The position numbers and the translations under genes were made by a program. Shown piece by piece: positions 45,112-55,946 of a stretch of 64,000 nucleotides of DNA (position 1 is the first letter of the stretch; each line of letters starts with the position of its first letter). The notes beneath the pieces are model-generated. The model was given only the letters and a program-made list of their open reading frames with translations, made no database searches and was not told where the DNA came from. The DNA comes from Cladophialophora immunda (lineage: Eukaryota; Ascomycota; Eurotiomycetes; Chaetothyriales; Herpotrichiellaceae), in the NCBI RefSeq assembly GCF_000835495.1, contig NW_015622546.1, positions 1,056,883-1,120,882 of the forward strand, read 5' to 3'.

Positions 45112-45345
45112 TATTAAGGATACCTTATTAGAGATAGATAGTACTTAGCGATAGATATATTCCGTAGTAATAAGTATCCTTTTATATCTAGTAGTAATAA
45201 AGACTTATAGTATAAGGAGAGGATGCTTCTCGGATGCGAGAAGTATACTTTTCTTATGTAGATTATGTGCGGCCTAAAGTGGCTTAGCGCGGTCCGGCTT
45301 AGCGCGATCTTGATTATGCCTAGCTTCCCGGTCCCGTTTATGATA
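45112..45345 (-). repeat. Short LTR (234 bp) shared between two tandem gypsy copies
   Basis: It is the same length as 48529-48762 and its reverse complement in sequence, with RIP-type differences. It acts as 5' LTR of copy 1 and 3' LTR of copy 2, so the array has the form LTR-LTR-internal-LTR-internal-LTR. Confidence 0.8.
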
Positions 45346-47773
45346 GTCGCCTCTTATGCCTAGGTATATAGATACTACTTCTTCTCCCTTAGTTTGTCTC
45401 TTTCTTCCTTTTTACTAGTCTCACATAATATTCTAACGTTAGTAGTATCTATCGTATACTAGTTACGTACTAATCGCTTCGTAGATAAATATAGTCGATT
45501 TCCGTCCTAGTAGCACCACCTTAGATATAGGTAGCTAACCTTCTCGTCACTCTAGTAGCCCTCGTAAGTAGTTTATACTTATTATATACGTTTCGTAGCT
45601 AACTCACGTACTTAGCTCCCCCCTAAACTCCCTCTAAGGCGTCTTAGCGTTCCTCCTAAGAGAAGCTACCTTACTAATGTTATCTACGCGCGCTCCGCGC
45701 TAGTTATAGTAGTTATCTGACTAACTAGCGTATCATATGCGATACGCGTACTGCCGAGAGCTATACCCGCTACGATCATTATAAGCGTAGTAATTATACT
45801 AGTCCTAAGGGTTATATTCCTATAAGTATTATTTTATTATACGTATCCCTATAAGCTTATCGTATACTTATCGTATTAGGTTCCTCTATCCTACGTAGCC
45901 ACTACTAACTATCTTCTTACCCATAATTAGATAATTATAGATAGCGATCCGGACGCGCTCACTATCGCGGCCATTTAGGACGAAGCCTCTACGCTATCTA
46001 GGCGTATATAAAACGTATTAAAGGCGTCTACGAGACGTAACCTTACCTCTAGTTCTAGTACCTCTACTACCTCCCCCTCTACTACCGCCCCCACTGACCG
46101 CATCGCTAATATCCTTAGTAGTATCCTTAAAGCCTTACGCTTTATAGCCGAGGTCTATACGGTTATCGTAAGTAGCGCGTACTCCTCGCCTACGTTCCGC
46201 ACTAACTTATATAGAATTAATTGAATCCCCTAGTCTAGTTTAATAAGGTAGATAGTAGTCGTGAGTCGGACCTAGACCTACTGTCTAATCCTCCTAAGAG
46301 TGACGATAACGAGTAGCGTACGGTCTATATGCGTCTCTCTAGCGTGTCGCCTGTGTAGCGGTTGTGTGTTTTCCTAGTGTGTCGCCTATGTGGCGGTTAT
46401 ATGTTTTCCTAGTGTGTCGCCTGTGTGGCGGGTATGTGTCCTCCTAGTATGGCATTACCCTTAGGCAGTATACGCTATGCGCGCCTACGGCTTATGGCCT
46501 AGTAGTAGTTAAGACGTTATAGCGTCGTATACGTTTCGCGTACTTAGTCTTAGGCTAAATACAAATCCCTTTACTTATCTTCCTATCCCTACTTTCCTTC
46601 TATAGTTAGTAATCGCCTCGCGTACGTTTTTCAGGTCTATCGCTAACTACTATAAATCGTCTACCTCTCTAAATCCCTTCTAGCGAACGTAGAACTTAGT
46701 TTAGCTATACTAATAACGCTCTCCTAGTATCTCTTATACTTCCTATTCTTCCTCGCCCTTAATATTAATAGGTTTAGGTATACTAACGTTAGGGCACGCG
46801 TAATACGCCTATAATAAGGAGACGTAGAACGTATAGTAGAGTCTTCCGTATTTCTTTAGTAGCCTTAGCGTATACGCGTTTACACCGTATTTATCTATAA
46901 TCTTAAAGAGTCTTAGGAACTAGTTAGCGAGCTTTTTACTAGTATAGAGAGTTCTAATATTCTAGGTAGAAATAAGAACTTAATTATTAATATTAAAGGA
47001 TATACTCATCCTCTTCTTATTATAGTAATTTTATATATAAGTCTTAGTAATCTCGCGTATTTCCTCTACTATAGCGAGTGATTCTATAAGAGTAGTAGCT
47101 CTTTCTTTAGTTATAACGTTTACTAGTTACTATATAAGCTCCTTACGGTTGACGTTTATATATAACGTAGGTAAAAATAATAAGATAAGGTCGAATAGCG
47201 TCTTTCCTATAGAGATATTAGGCGTTACGTTAATTATATACTTAGTACTTATAAGTAGCTCTACCTAATCTAACTACTAGTAGTTAATATAGTATTAGAG
47301 ATAGTACTCTAGAGTCTAATTTATCCGTTTAGTCTATTTATTAGTCTATGAATAAAAAGTAGTTAAGAATAGCCTATAAGTCATAAGGTAGGAGTATAAA
47401 GTACCCTAATATAAAGATATAAACGTCGTATCCTAATCAGATATAATTAACTTCGGCGCCCTAAACCTTATAACTATCTTCTCTAGGACTAACTAGCCTA
47501 TCTATAGAGTATCGATAGTACTAAGATACGGAGTTAAGGAAACTATCTTCGAGAATCGATCGATAATAATAAGTATTAAGTTATATATGTTTCGCCCGTA
47601 TATTAACGGTAGTAGCTCTATAATAAAGTCTATTACAATATCTTACTATTACTTATCTAGCTCTAGGAGGGGTTCTAGATAGCTATATAGTCGATAACGT
47701 AGTACTTTTATACACTAATAGATATCGTAGGAGCTAATATATTTATATATATTACGCCTAATATACGGCCATT
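45346..47773 (-). mobile_element. Ty3/gypsy internal region copy 2, 3' third
   Basis: It parallels 38,993-41,380 closely, including the chromodomain (about 46,760-46,650) and the end of integrase. It stops at an AGTAG duplication where a second LTR element entered. The missing 5' two-thirds is found inverted at 48763-52488. Confidence 0.8.
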
Positions 47774-47778
47774 AGTAG
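47774..47778. repeat. Target duplication AGTAG of the 287-bp-LTR element
   Basis: AGTAG directly precedes the LTR start. Its partner is CTACT at 52489-52493, on the inner side of the opposite LTR, as expected after an inversion. Confidence 0.7.
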
Positions 47779-48065
47779 TGTTAGAAGGTCTGAGTGTACG
47801 GTCGGAGGAGGTCATTTACTAGATACTAAAAGACTTGAGTTGAGATAACTATCTAGGAGGTAGAAGCGTCCTTATATAGATAATAGGTGGTAATAATAGA
47901 AGATAAAAGAAATCCCTTGAATCGCTATTAATAAGCGATCACACCACCTAGTATCGCCACTTATACCACGTGATCTAGTACTAGTATAGACTAGTAGTAT
48001 CCACTAGTCACGTGATAAAGCGCTAGGCCTAATTAGGCCGTACGCCCAAATAGCGATATTCCACA
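47779..48065 (-). repeat. 287-bp LTR of a second retroelement, antisense copy
   Basis: It starts TGTTAGAAGG and ends GATATTCCACA, and is the inverted copy of 52494-52780 with a few RIP-type differences. Sense direction is inferred from a TATATAAGG box in the other copy. Internal coding sequence of the element was not found, so its superfamily is open (Copia-like by appearance). Confidence 0.8.
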
Positions 48066-48523
48066 CTAATAATTATACTGAGCTTTCGGACGATCCTATA
48101 CTCTTAAAGAACTAGAAGAAGAGTATTAAATTATTCAGATCTAGTATAACTTAGAACTATATAAAGAGCGAGAAGAGCCTTTAATAAAGTATTTTAATCG
48201 TACTATATAAAATAAGCATAGATTCCTAGGAGTAGAAGTCGATTTAGTAATGTTTAGATATTAACTAAGATATAAATATTTAAGCTTACTAACTAAAGTC
48301 TTTTTCATACGATATCTTTCTAAGTAAGGTATAATCGCTTAATAAGATATAGAACTATTAAGTATACTATATAAAGATAATCCTTAACTTCTAGATTAAG
48401 AATATGATAGAAGGTATAAAACTTAGGCGATTTAACGATTCGGAATGGAAGATTTCGTACAATAATTAATAAAACTAGTGCCTTATTAAGAATCTCTTAA
48501 TTTAGGACTTTTGAAAAGACTTT
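48066..48523 (-). pseudogene. Displaced, inverted piece of the hAT transposase
   Basis: Read on the minus strand it continues the 37393-37743 frame without a shift and shows the hAT core pattern (LPFRIV..PKF, then IRRLIKR-like, LLGIYAYF, LLKALLALY). It lies between the 287-bp LTR and the AGAGT duplication (48524-48528) of the gypsy array. Confidence 0.65.
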
Positions 48524-48528
48524 AGAGT
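48524..48528. repeat. Target duplication AGAGT of the gypsy array
   Basis: It is the reverse complement of ACTCT at 37739-37743, at the far border of the array; the two are in opposite orientation because this end was inverted. Confidence 0.7.
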
Positions 48529-48762
48529 TATCACAAACGGGACCTAGAAGCCGGGCATAATCAAGATCGCGCTAAGCTAGACCGCGCTAAGCTACTTTAG
48601 GCCGCACATAGTCCGCATAAGAAAAGTATGCTTCTCATATCCGAGAAGTATCCTCTCCTTATACTATAAGTCTTTATTACTACTAGATATAAAAGGATAC
48701 TTATTACTACGGAATATATCTATCGCTAAGTACTACCTATCTCTAATAAGGCATCCTTAATA
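48529..48762 (+). repeat. Short LTR (234 bp), 5' LTR of gypsy copy 2, inverted
   Basis: It starts TATCACAAACGGGACC (from TGTCA... by RIP) and ends GGCATCCTTAATA. It is the inverted counterpart of 45112-45345, of identical length. Confidence 0.8.
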
Positions 48763-51700
48763 TTCTTATAGTATCTCCTAAGATTAGACGGACTAACGAT
48801 AAAAAAGGGGGCTTAATAGCTCCTTATATACGATCCGTAGGTAAGTTAAGCGCGACCCTAAAATAGTAATAATAAGGTTAAGATAACTAAGATCTTATCA
48901 AGGACTAATAAGAAGACTAATATTATCTCCGACGGGAAGTAAGCGACTTATATATAAGTCTCACTACTCTCGAGATAGAAGAGGCGGAGCTAATAGCTTA
49001 ATATAAAGAGGCTAAGAGAAAGGTTATTAATAAACGCTAAAGGGAAGAACTTAGAGTAATAGAGGATAAGCTTAAAGGGAGAGAACCTACGAGATTTATA
49101 GAAGTTATAGATATAACGCTATTAAGTTATAAGTAACCCTTAAGCTCTTTAATCCTAGAAGACTCTAGTATTTCGAAATATATTAAGCTTACGCTATCTC
49201 TAAGGTTTGATAGGAAGTTAACGGAAAGCCTCCGCTAATATAATCTTAGATAGAAGAAGCTCTTTTAGATAATACTAGAGGTCGCTAAGGATAAGTATAC
49301 GTAACGTATACTACTTACTATAACCTTTTTAGATAATAGAGTAGATAACGCATAAGTATATCTATATACTAAATTCTAAACTTAGGATAACTATATCGCA
49401 TTCCTTAAGAGTATTATTATAGATCCTATAACTCATAAGAGTAAAGTATTTATTAGACTAATATCGATAAAATAATAGCTAAATTAGTTAGTGAGGGATT
49501 TACTACGCTATATTGAGAATATTAAGATAGATATTCTACCTATAATAGAGGATAAACGTATAGCCTAAATACTACTAAATGCACTCTTACCTAAGATTTA
49601 TGCGCTCATTATATATAAAAATAAAGAAATTATATTAAGAGAATAGATCCTTATCTCTACCTAATAGTATAAGGACATTATTAAGTAAAGGATATAGGTC
49701 TTATATTAAGATAAGTTATATACGCGCACTAATACTAATATATATATAGTTTACGTAATATATATAAATAAGCCGCGTAAAAGGGGATAATAAAGCGAAG
49801 AAAAGAAGGATATCCTAAAGAGGGATACTCTATCTTTTATAGGCGAATACTATAACTATAGTAAAAAGGGGTATAAGACTAATTAGTATAGATTAAAGCC
49901 TCGTAAGTAGGATATAGACGTAAAGGACGTAATAAAAAACTAGAGTATAGCGCGAAGAGTACTACTATTATACTAGACTTACTAGATACTAACCCTAATA
50001 GAGAGCTAAAGTACTACTAAGCTCTTATAATGAATATAGAAATCTAGATAGAAGTTAGACTAAGGGAGATATATATACTACTTAATAGCGGAGCGTAAGC
50101 GAACTTTATCTTATAACTCCTTATAATAGAGTTAAGAGTAAAGGTAAGTACTACTAACGTTTATATATAGACTATCTTAGGATAGTCTATTAGAACCTAT
50201 AGAAACCACTACTTCTTAACGTATAAGATAGATATATGAGGAGTACGTAGATTATATATATATATATATATCGCTATAGATATTATGGAATATAACGCTA
50301 TTCTTAGATTCCCTTAGCTTAAAAAGGTAAACCCTAATATAGACTAAAGTACTAATATATAGAGATTTAGACCTAGGGGCGAGAGACTTATAAAAGATAA
50401 GCGAGTCACCTACGTCTTAGCTATAGAACTCCTTATAGATCTAGATATCTCTTAATTATGAATACTAGTAGTTAAGTCCGTTATCGATATAGATAAGGAT
50501 CGTACTTAAATCGCTAGTATAACGCTTATAAGGATTGAGATTTAAGAAGTAGAGCTTCCCTAGTACTTATAGAATTTAGTAAGAGCCTTCGTAGAGCTTA
50601 ACTCTAAGGCGTTTAGAGACGAGACCTTTATATAATACTTAATCTCTATTAAGGAGGGCGAGATAATCCTATATGAACCCCTCTATCCTATAAGTATAAA
50701 TAAGTTACGGGTCCTACATAAGTATATTAAGATAGCTTTAGTAAGAGGATAGATTTAACTAAGTGACTCTCTAGTAGGAGCGCCTATCCTATTCGTACCG
50801 AAACCTAACGGTAGCCTACGACTTTATATTAACTATTATACGTTAAATAAGGTCACCTAGAAGAACTATTACTCTCTATCTTTAATTCCTAAGATTCTAG
50901 ATCGCTTAAGTAGAGTAAAGATTTTCACTAAACTTAATCTTAGAGACGTATATTATTAAATCTAAATTACTAAAGAGGACCGCTAGAAGACTACGTTTTA
51001 TATACGATATAGTCACTTTAAGTACCTAATAATACTATTTAGGTTAACAAATACTCTAATATTATTCTAATCGTATATTAATAAGGCACTATAGGGGCTA
51101 CTAGACGATATTTACGTTACGTATATAGATAATATACTTATATTTAGCGGTAGCGAAGAAGAGTATAAGAAGTACGTACGACTTATACTTAAGCGCCTAA
51201 TTAAGTATCGTTTATAAATAAAACTATTAAAGTATATATTTAGAGTCTCTAAAGTTAACTTCCTTAGCTACTACATTAGAGTCATAGGTATATCGATAGA
51301 TCCTAGTAGAGTAAGCGCTATTAAGAAGTAGCTAATCCCTATATTATTCCGTAAGGTCTAGGTCTTTTTAGGCTTTACTAACTTTTATCGGGACTTCGTC
51401 TATAAGTACTTAAAAGTTATAGCTTTAATTACTAATCTCCTTATAGAAATAGTGATAGAGAAGAAGTCGGGCTCCTTCGAATAAACTACTACCGCTACGT
51501 AAGCGTTTTGTACGCTTAAGGACTACTTTATAAGCGCGCTAATGTTAGTATATTATAAGCCTAATTAACGATATTAAGTTAAGGTTAACGCTTTAGGAGG
51601 AGTAATTAAGGGTATACTAATCTAAGCGTATAAGACATAGATAGGGCGTACGCTCTAGAGACCGATAGTATTCTTTTCGAGGAAAATAATTCCTATAGAA

Positions 51701-52488
51701 CGGAACTACTATATAGGTGATAGAGAAATACTAATAATCGTTAAGACTTTCGTAGTGTAGAGATATTACCTTAAGTCGCCTATAACTAGTACGATTATCC
51801 TTACTAACTATAAAGCCCTAAAGAGTTTCATAGAGATAAAGGTCTTAAATAGACAATAGATACGCTAGGCTAAGGTATTAGCGGCGTATAACTTTATTAT
51901 TTAATAGTGACGGAGAAAGGATAATCTAGTAGATAGGCTTTCTCGTTAGCTAGACTATATAGGGCCGGAAGAGCTACTAACTAAGAATATCCTAGTAGAA
52001 CTACTAAAAAAGCGGATATTAGAAGAATACGAACTATACGCTAGTAGTATATAAGTCGGAGATAGCCTCATTATAGGTATTCTAACGCATTTAGTAGTCT
52101 AAAGGCATAAAGTAGGAGGAAAGAGTATCTATAGTATCGTCACTCTACTACCTAAAGAATAAGGAGTTATACTAGGAATTAGCGAAGAGTAAGAGGCTCT
52201 AGGGCGAGAACGCCGCGAGTCACTAATAACTCACCTAAAGTAACTTTAAGTACTAGACCTTTAGTATTAGGAGAAGTAATAGGCTATTACCTCCGATAGC
52301 TAAATCCTTAGTAGAATGTTTAGAGGAATATAGAGTATAGATTACGCGGATCTTATATAAAGAGACGGCTATATATATATACTATAGGATCCTACTACGC
52401 GGTGCGAGATACTAAAGGTAAATTATAATAACCTATAGTAGAGTGGACATTTCGGTTAGGCTTAGACGTATATAACTATCATACGATA
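48763..52488 (+). mobile_element. Ty3/gypsy internal region copy 2, 5' two-thirds, inverted
   Basis: Plus-strand order: Gag at about 48,800-49,950 with a zinc knuckle now reading YYNYSKKGYKTN (Cys and His changed), a protease motif near 50,080 (LLNSGA.ANFI), reverse transcriptase at about 50,760-51,420 (TKLNLRDVYY, DDIYVTYIDN), RNase H at about 51,560-51,930, and the start of integrase. It stops at CTACT. Its length, about 3.73 kb (3.96 kb with the LTR), matches the part missing from copy 2 when measured on copy 1. Confidence 0.82.
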
Positions 52489-52493
52489 CTACT
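52489..52493. repeat. Target duplication CTACT (inverted AGTAG)
   Basis: Partner of 47774-47778. On copy 1 the same site reads AATAGTATCG at about 41,375-41,385, confirming the insertion point. Confidence 0.65.
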
Positions 52494-52780
52494 TATGGAA
52501 TATCGCTATTTGGGCGTACGGCCTAATTAGGCCTAGCGCTTTATCACGTGACTAGTGGATACTACTAGTCTATACTAGTACTAGATCACGTGGTATAAGT
52601 GGCGATACTAGGTGGTGTGATCGCTTATTAATAGCGATTCAAGGGATTTCTTTTATCTTCTATTATTACCACCTATTATCTATATAAGGACGCTTCTACC
52701 TCCTAGATAGTTATCTCAACTTAAGTCTTTTAGTATCTAGTAAATAACCTCCTCCGACCGTACACTCAGACCTTCTAACA
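52494..52780 (+). repeat. 287-bp LTR of a second retroelement, sense copy
   Basis: It starts TATGGAATATCGC (from TGTGG by RIP) and ends CCTTCTAACA. A TATATAAGG box lies about 95 bp from its end, as in a U3-R-U5 layout. It is directly followed by hAT transposase sequence. Confidence 0.8.
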
Positions 52781-52990
52781 AGATGAATAAAGGAGACGTT
52801 AGTTAAGGTTATCGTATATAGTAATTGATATTTTATCAATCTTAACTATAAGTGATAAACTAGAATAAGTCTTCTCTAGTATACGTTATACGATATCTTA
52901 GGAAAGGGTATAATTAGGGGTAGAAAGTCTTAAATATATAGAGTATTTAAAACATTAGAAACGTAGTAGAATCTTAATTAATATTAATTA
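52781..52990 (+). pseudogene. hAT transposase, C-terminal fragment
   Basis: One frame reads IDILSILTISDKLE.VFSS...TIS.ERV.LGVESLKYIE, the hAT C-terminal dimerisation motif (IP..S...ERVFS...TIS..R..L). Stops are at former CGA/CAG/TGG codons. Confidence 0.75.
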
Positions 52991-54026
52991 AGATTATAAC
53001 GTACGATTTAACTTATTTAGTTTTATCTTTCGACTACTTATCCTATCTACTATATAGAGGCATAAGTTACGGTAGGTGTCGCCGATAACCCTAGATAACT
53101 AGGTATATACGATATATACTTATACTTATACTTATACTTATACTCGTACTCATATAGGGAGATAAAAAGAAATCTTATACGTACCTAAAGTTAAATTAGA
53201 TTTTAGGCCGAAGCCCTAATTAGGATAATTTAAAGGTTATTATTATCCTTATCGTCTAACAATAATTCTATAGTCTCCTCCCTATTATTATTATCTATAG
53301 CTAATGAATAACGTGACGTATGATTACGCTACTTATAATTAGTATAGGTCCCCCTAAAGTGTCCTAGAAGTTAGCGACACTCTAGAAAAGGCGTTAGACG
53401 GCTCGTATACTGATTATAGTGCCAAACTAGTCGTACGCTACGTAATTAAATCAATACGGCGTTAATGTAGGAGGGCCGATAGGACCTAAGCTACCTAGCT
53501 ATAATATAGCTATAGATAAAGGCTACATTAAGACCTAGCATTACTAGGGCCTAACGGCTTTGAGGACTATAGGCGTACGGAGCTAACTCCTACCCGCCCA
53601 CGAGTAAAAGCGGTACTCGCTGTAATACTAAATTAGTAGTAGTAAGGGCGGTAGCGGCCTAGGCCGTATCCCAGCGGACGATAGCTAATCGATCGTTATT
53701 CCTACTCTTTATCAATATCGTACGCTATTAAAGGGGGAGAGGATTAGATCGCACTATACCATTATAAACACTAACGTAATTAAGTTAGTAAGTATCTGAT
53801 AATCAGGGACTGAGCACGTACGATTAGTGATGGTGGTGGTAGCGGTAGTGGCGGTGGTGGCGGTGGTAGTGTTAGTGATTAGTAGAAGGAAAGAATTTTG
53901 GGGGCGAAAAGTTTTCGCTTTTGTGGTGCACGTGACTAGGTCTTAGCGTACGGAAATGCTAAGAGTATCATTATGATACTAATACTATCTGATTTATACT
54001 AGTATTGTATCAGGCTTATCGATACA
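52991..54026. other. Non-coding 3' part of the hAT element with simple repeats
   Basis: No coding frame was recognised. A (ACTTAT)n-like run lies at about 53,118-53,145 and a GGT/GGC-type triplet run at 53,827-53,878. GTATC/GATAC words cluster near the end. Confidence 0.5.
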
Positions 54027-54044
54027 GTATCAAAAACCACGCTG

Positions 54045-54052
54045 GTCGTGCC
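54045..54052. repeat. 8-bp target-site duplication, right copy (GTCGTGCC)
   Basis: Identical to 37202-37209; marks the right border of the hAT element and return to GC-balanced host DNA. Confidence 0.9.
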
Positions 54053-54784
54053 TCAAACCTTTGTACTGAAATACGTCTCCACAGTATAATTGCCCCGATA
54101 GTTGTCAACATTTCGTGGAACTGCAAAAATATTTCGTAGAAGTGAAGATGGACTGGTGGGAGCGCCAGGAGAATGGCTGCAATACTTCCTCCTAGGGCCT
54201 GTTAATCCGTCAATTGAACTCCACTTTCACGTCAGTGTAACATTTAACACACCATGTCACCATAAACCTCTAGAATTCCCCAACCTTTGTCAATTCGCAG
54301 GAGATGGAGAACCGAATGAACAATCGCCTGCAGAAGGGTCATGCAGCCTATCCATTGTTCTACCAGCCATCATTGATTTGGTGGGGTGGCATTTTTGGCT
54401 GTGCCACTTATTTGGCTGTGGGACGAAAACCTAGCCCTACATTGGGCTAGATCAGTTTACTGGCCCAAACGCTAAAAACTAGCTCGGTCGACACTTTTGG
54501 TGCGCGCCTCGGTATTGAGGGTTTGATCCTTGAACTACGGTGACAATCGACACGAAGATCATGAAGATTCCCGACCTTGACGTCAAGACTTTGGCAAACT
54601 CATCAATGGCCCCGTCGTACGCAGCAAACTGCTGTGGCACTGCCCAGCAACTCTGGCTCACAGTGACATACGGGTGCAGCTTTGCCTCAACCGTCGCCCA
54701 GTATAACTTCCTCACAAGATGCACATTCGATGCACGGACGGTAACAGCCCTGAGGTTTGAGCAGATATTTATCCATCTGCCGAG
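54053..54784. other. Host DNA right of the hAT element
   Basis: Balanced composition. The frames at 54,102-54,434 and 54,479-54,724 show no recognisable domain. Nothing else was seen. Confidence 0.4.
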
Positions 54785-55946
54785 ATGCCGCCCAAGAAGC
54801 TGCCACTAAAGGCGTCGCAGCAGAAGCCGCAAACACGGACGCCACAGACTACTCCAATACAAGCCCACAATGCATCTCCCATTTCCACTCCCACCAGCAC
54901 ACTAGCCATCCCCGAGCGTGACATGAAGAAAAGCTCGTCTGTAAGTGCCCAGCTCGCCCTCGAAGTCGCGAAGAAAGCGTACGAAGTCCGTCAAGTAGCG
55001 TACGGCGCCGCCGACCCCAACGCCCGCGAAGAAATCCTGGCCACGGCCATCAATAAGGAGATCGAGGCCGAGTCCTTCGGTAAGGCCGCTAAGTATAGCC
55101 GGTTAGGCGCTTTTCGGGGCCTTATAGCCGGTGCGGGCCTCGGCGTCTAACCCGGTGTGACTCTGGGGAAATTAACCGGCGCGCTGGTCGGCGGGGTAGT
55201 ATCGTCGGCCGGCGCTTTGCTGGGGTGGTATCGGCTCCGCGTACGGGGCCATTAGGGGTCCGTTCTGGGATTTAGGCCAGATGGCAAGTTACGGCGTTAG
55301 GAGTATTGTTGGCGACTTTCCGAACTAGGAGGCCACGTCGAGTCAGAAGAAGGCGCTGGAGAAGATGGTGTTGTAGGCGTAGTAGACTGAGGCTCCCGGC
55401 TAGGAGGAACTGGAGGAGATGCGGCGCGATGACGGAGGTCGCGGGTAAGAGGATTACCAGCAATAGGTTAAGGACCTAATAAGTTACGTCCCGAGTATGC
55501 CCTCAATGCCGTCGATGCCGAGCATGCCGAAAATGTCCTCATTGCCCTCTATGCCGTCGATACCGGCCTGGGGGGATCATCGAAAAGGCTCAACCCTCCT
55601 CTACTAGCTGGAAACAAGCCTAAGACTACGACGGCATCAGACCATGCCCAGAAACTAAAAGCTCTATTAAAGCCTTAAGCGGCCTCTAAGCCTCAAGTTG
55701 CTCCTCCCCGTCTCCCTCCCCCGAAAGCTCCTAATCCGACACTTAAGACCCCATCCTAGCCGAAGATAGATGAAAAGGCCCGAGGAGGGCCTCTAAGAAG
55801 CTGGAGACTAGGTCGATAGGAACCACGGCACTGGCGAGTGAATCCACCCCTCGAAGAAAGCCGCCTGAATTGGAGACGCGATCTAAGCCCTCAACAATAA
55901 CAGCATTACTTCGGCCCCCTAGGCGGCGAGGGGAAGGCGGTGCGTA
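54785..55946 (+). pseudogene. Glycine-zipper-type gene disrupted by stops and a frameshift
   Basis: It begins MPPKKLPLKASQQKPQ, followed by a helical stretch (VSAQLALEVAKKAYEVRQVA) and an alanine/glycine-rich membrane-like zipper (GLIAGAGLGV). A TAA at 55148 ends the first frame. Coding potential continues in frame (VTLGKLTGALVGGVVSSAG), then shifts by one base near 55,225. It goes on (GIGSAYGAIRGPFWDLGQMA), with many TAG/TAA codons at former CAG/CAA positions and a row of PSM repeats around 55,490-55,560. The mutated stops are mostly C-to-T, as in RIP. The function of the intact family is unknown. It could still give a 121-residue product from the first frame. Confidence 0.6.

Larger units (their letters stand above)
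37210..54044 (+). mobile_element. hAT DNA transposon, interrupted by nested LTR elements, RIP-inactivated
   Basis: Perfect 18-bp terminal inverted repeats (CAGCGTGGTTTTTGATAC at 37210-37227 and its reverse complement at 54027-54044) are bounded by an 8-bp duplication. Subterminal GATAC/GTATC words recur at both ends. A transposase start lies at 37393. The reading continues through a BED-type finger region (W..HTR, Y..YY, NFRKHL..KH with cysteines mutated). The frame continues in a displaced inverted piece (48523-48066, read backwards) and ends in a C-terminal dimerisation segment at 52,800-52,985 (IDILSI.TISDK.E.VFS). About 300 codons of the middle are missing. Stops follow the C-to-T pattern. 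The element is about 3 kb without its passengers. Confidence 0.88.

Noticed and set aside
47779..52780. A large transposon with 287-bp terminal inverted repeats
   Set aside because: The AGTAG duplication sits outside the left repeat but inside the right one, the interior is a partial gypsy element, and both repeats have LTR features (TG..CA ends, TATA box). An inversion between LTRs fits better.
52970..52995. 26-bp perfect palindrome of A and T rich sequence
   Set aside because: In DNA this AT-rich and RIP-mutated such palindromes are expected by chance.
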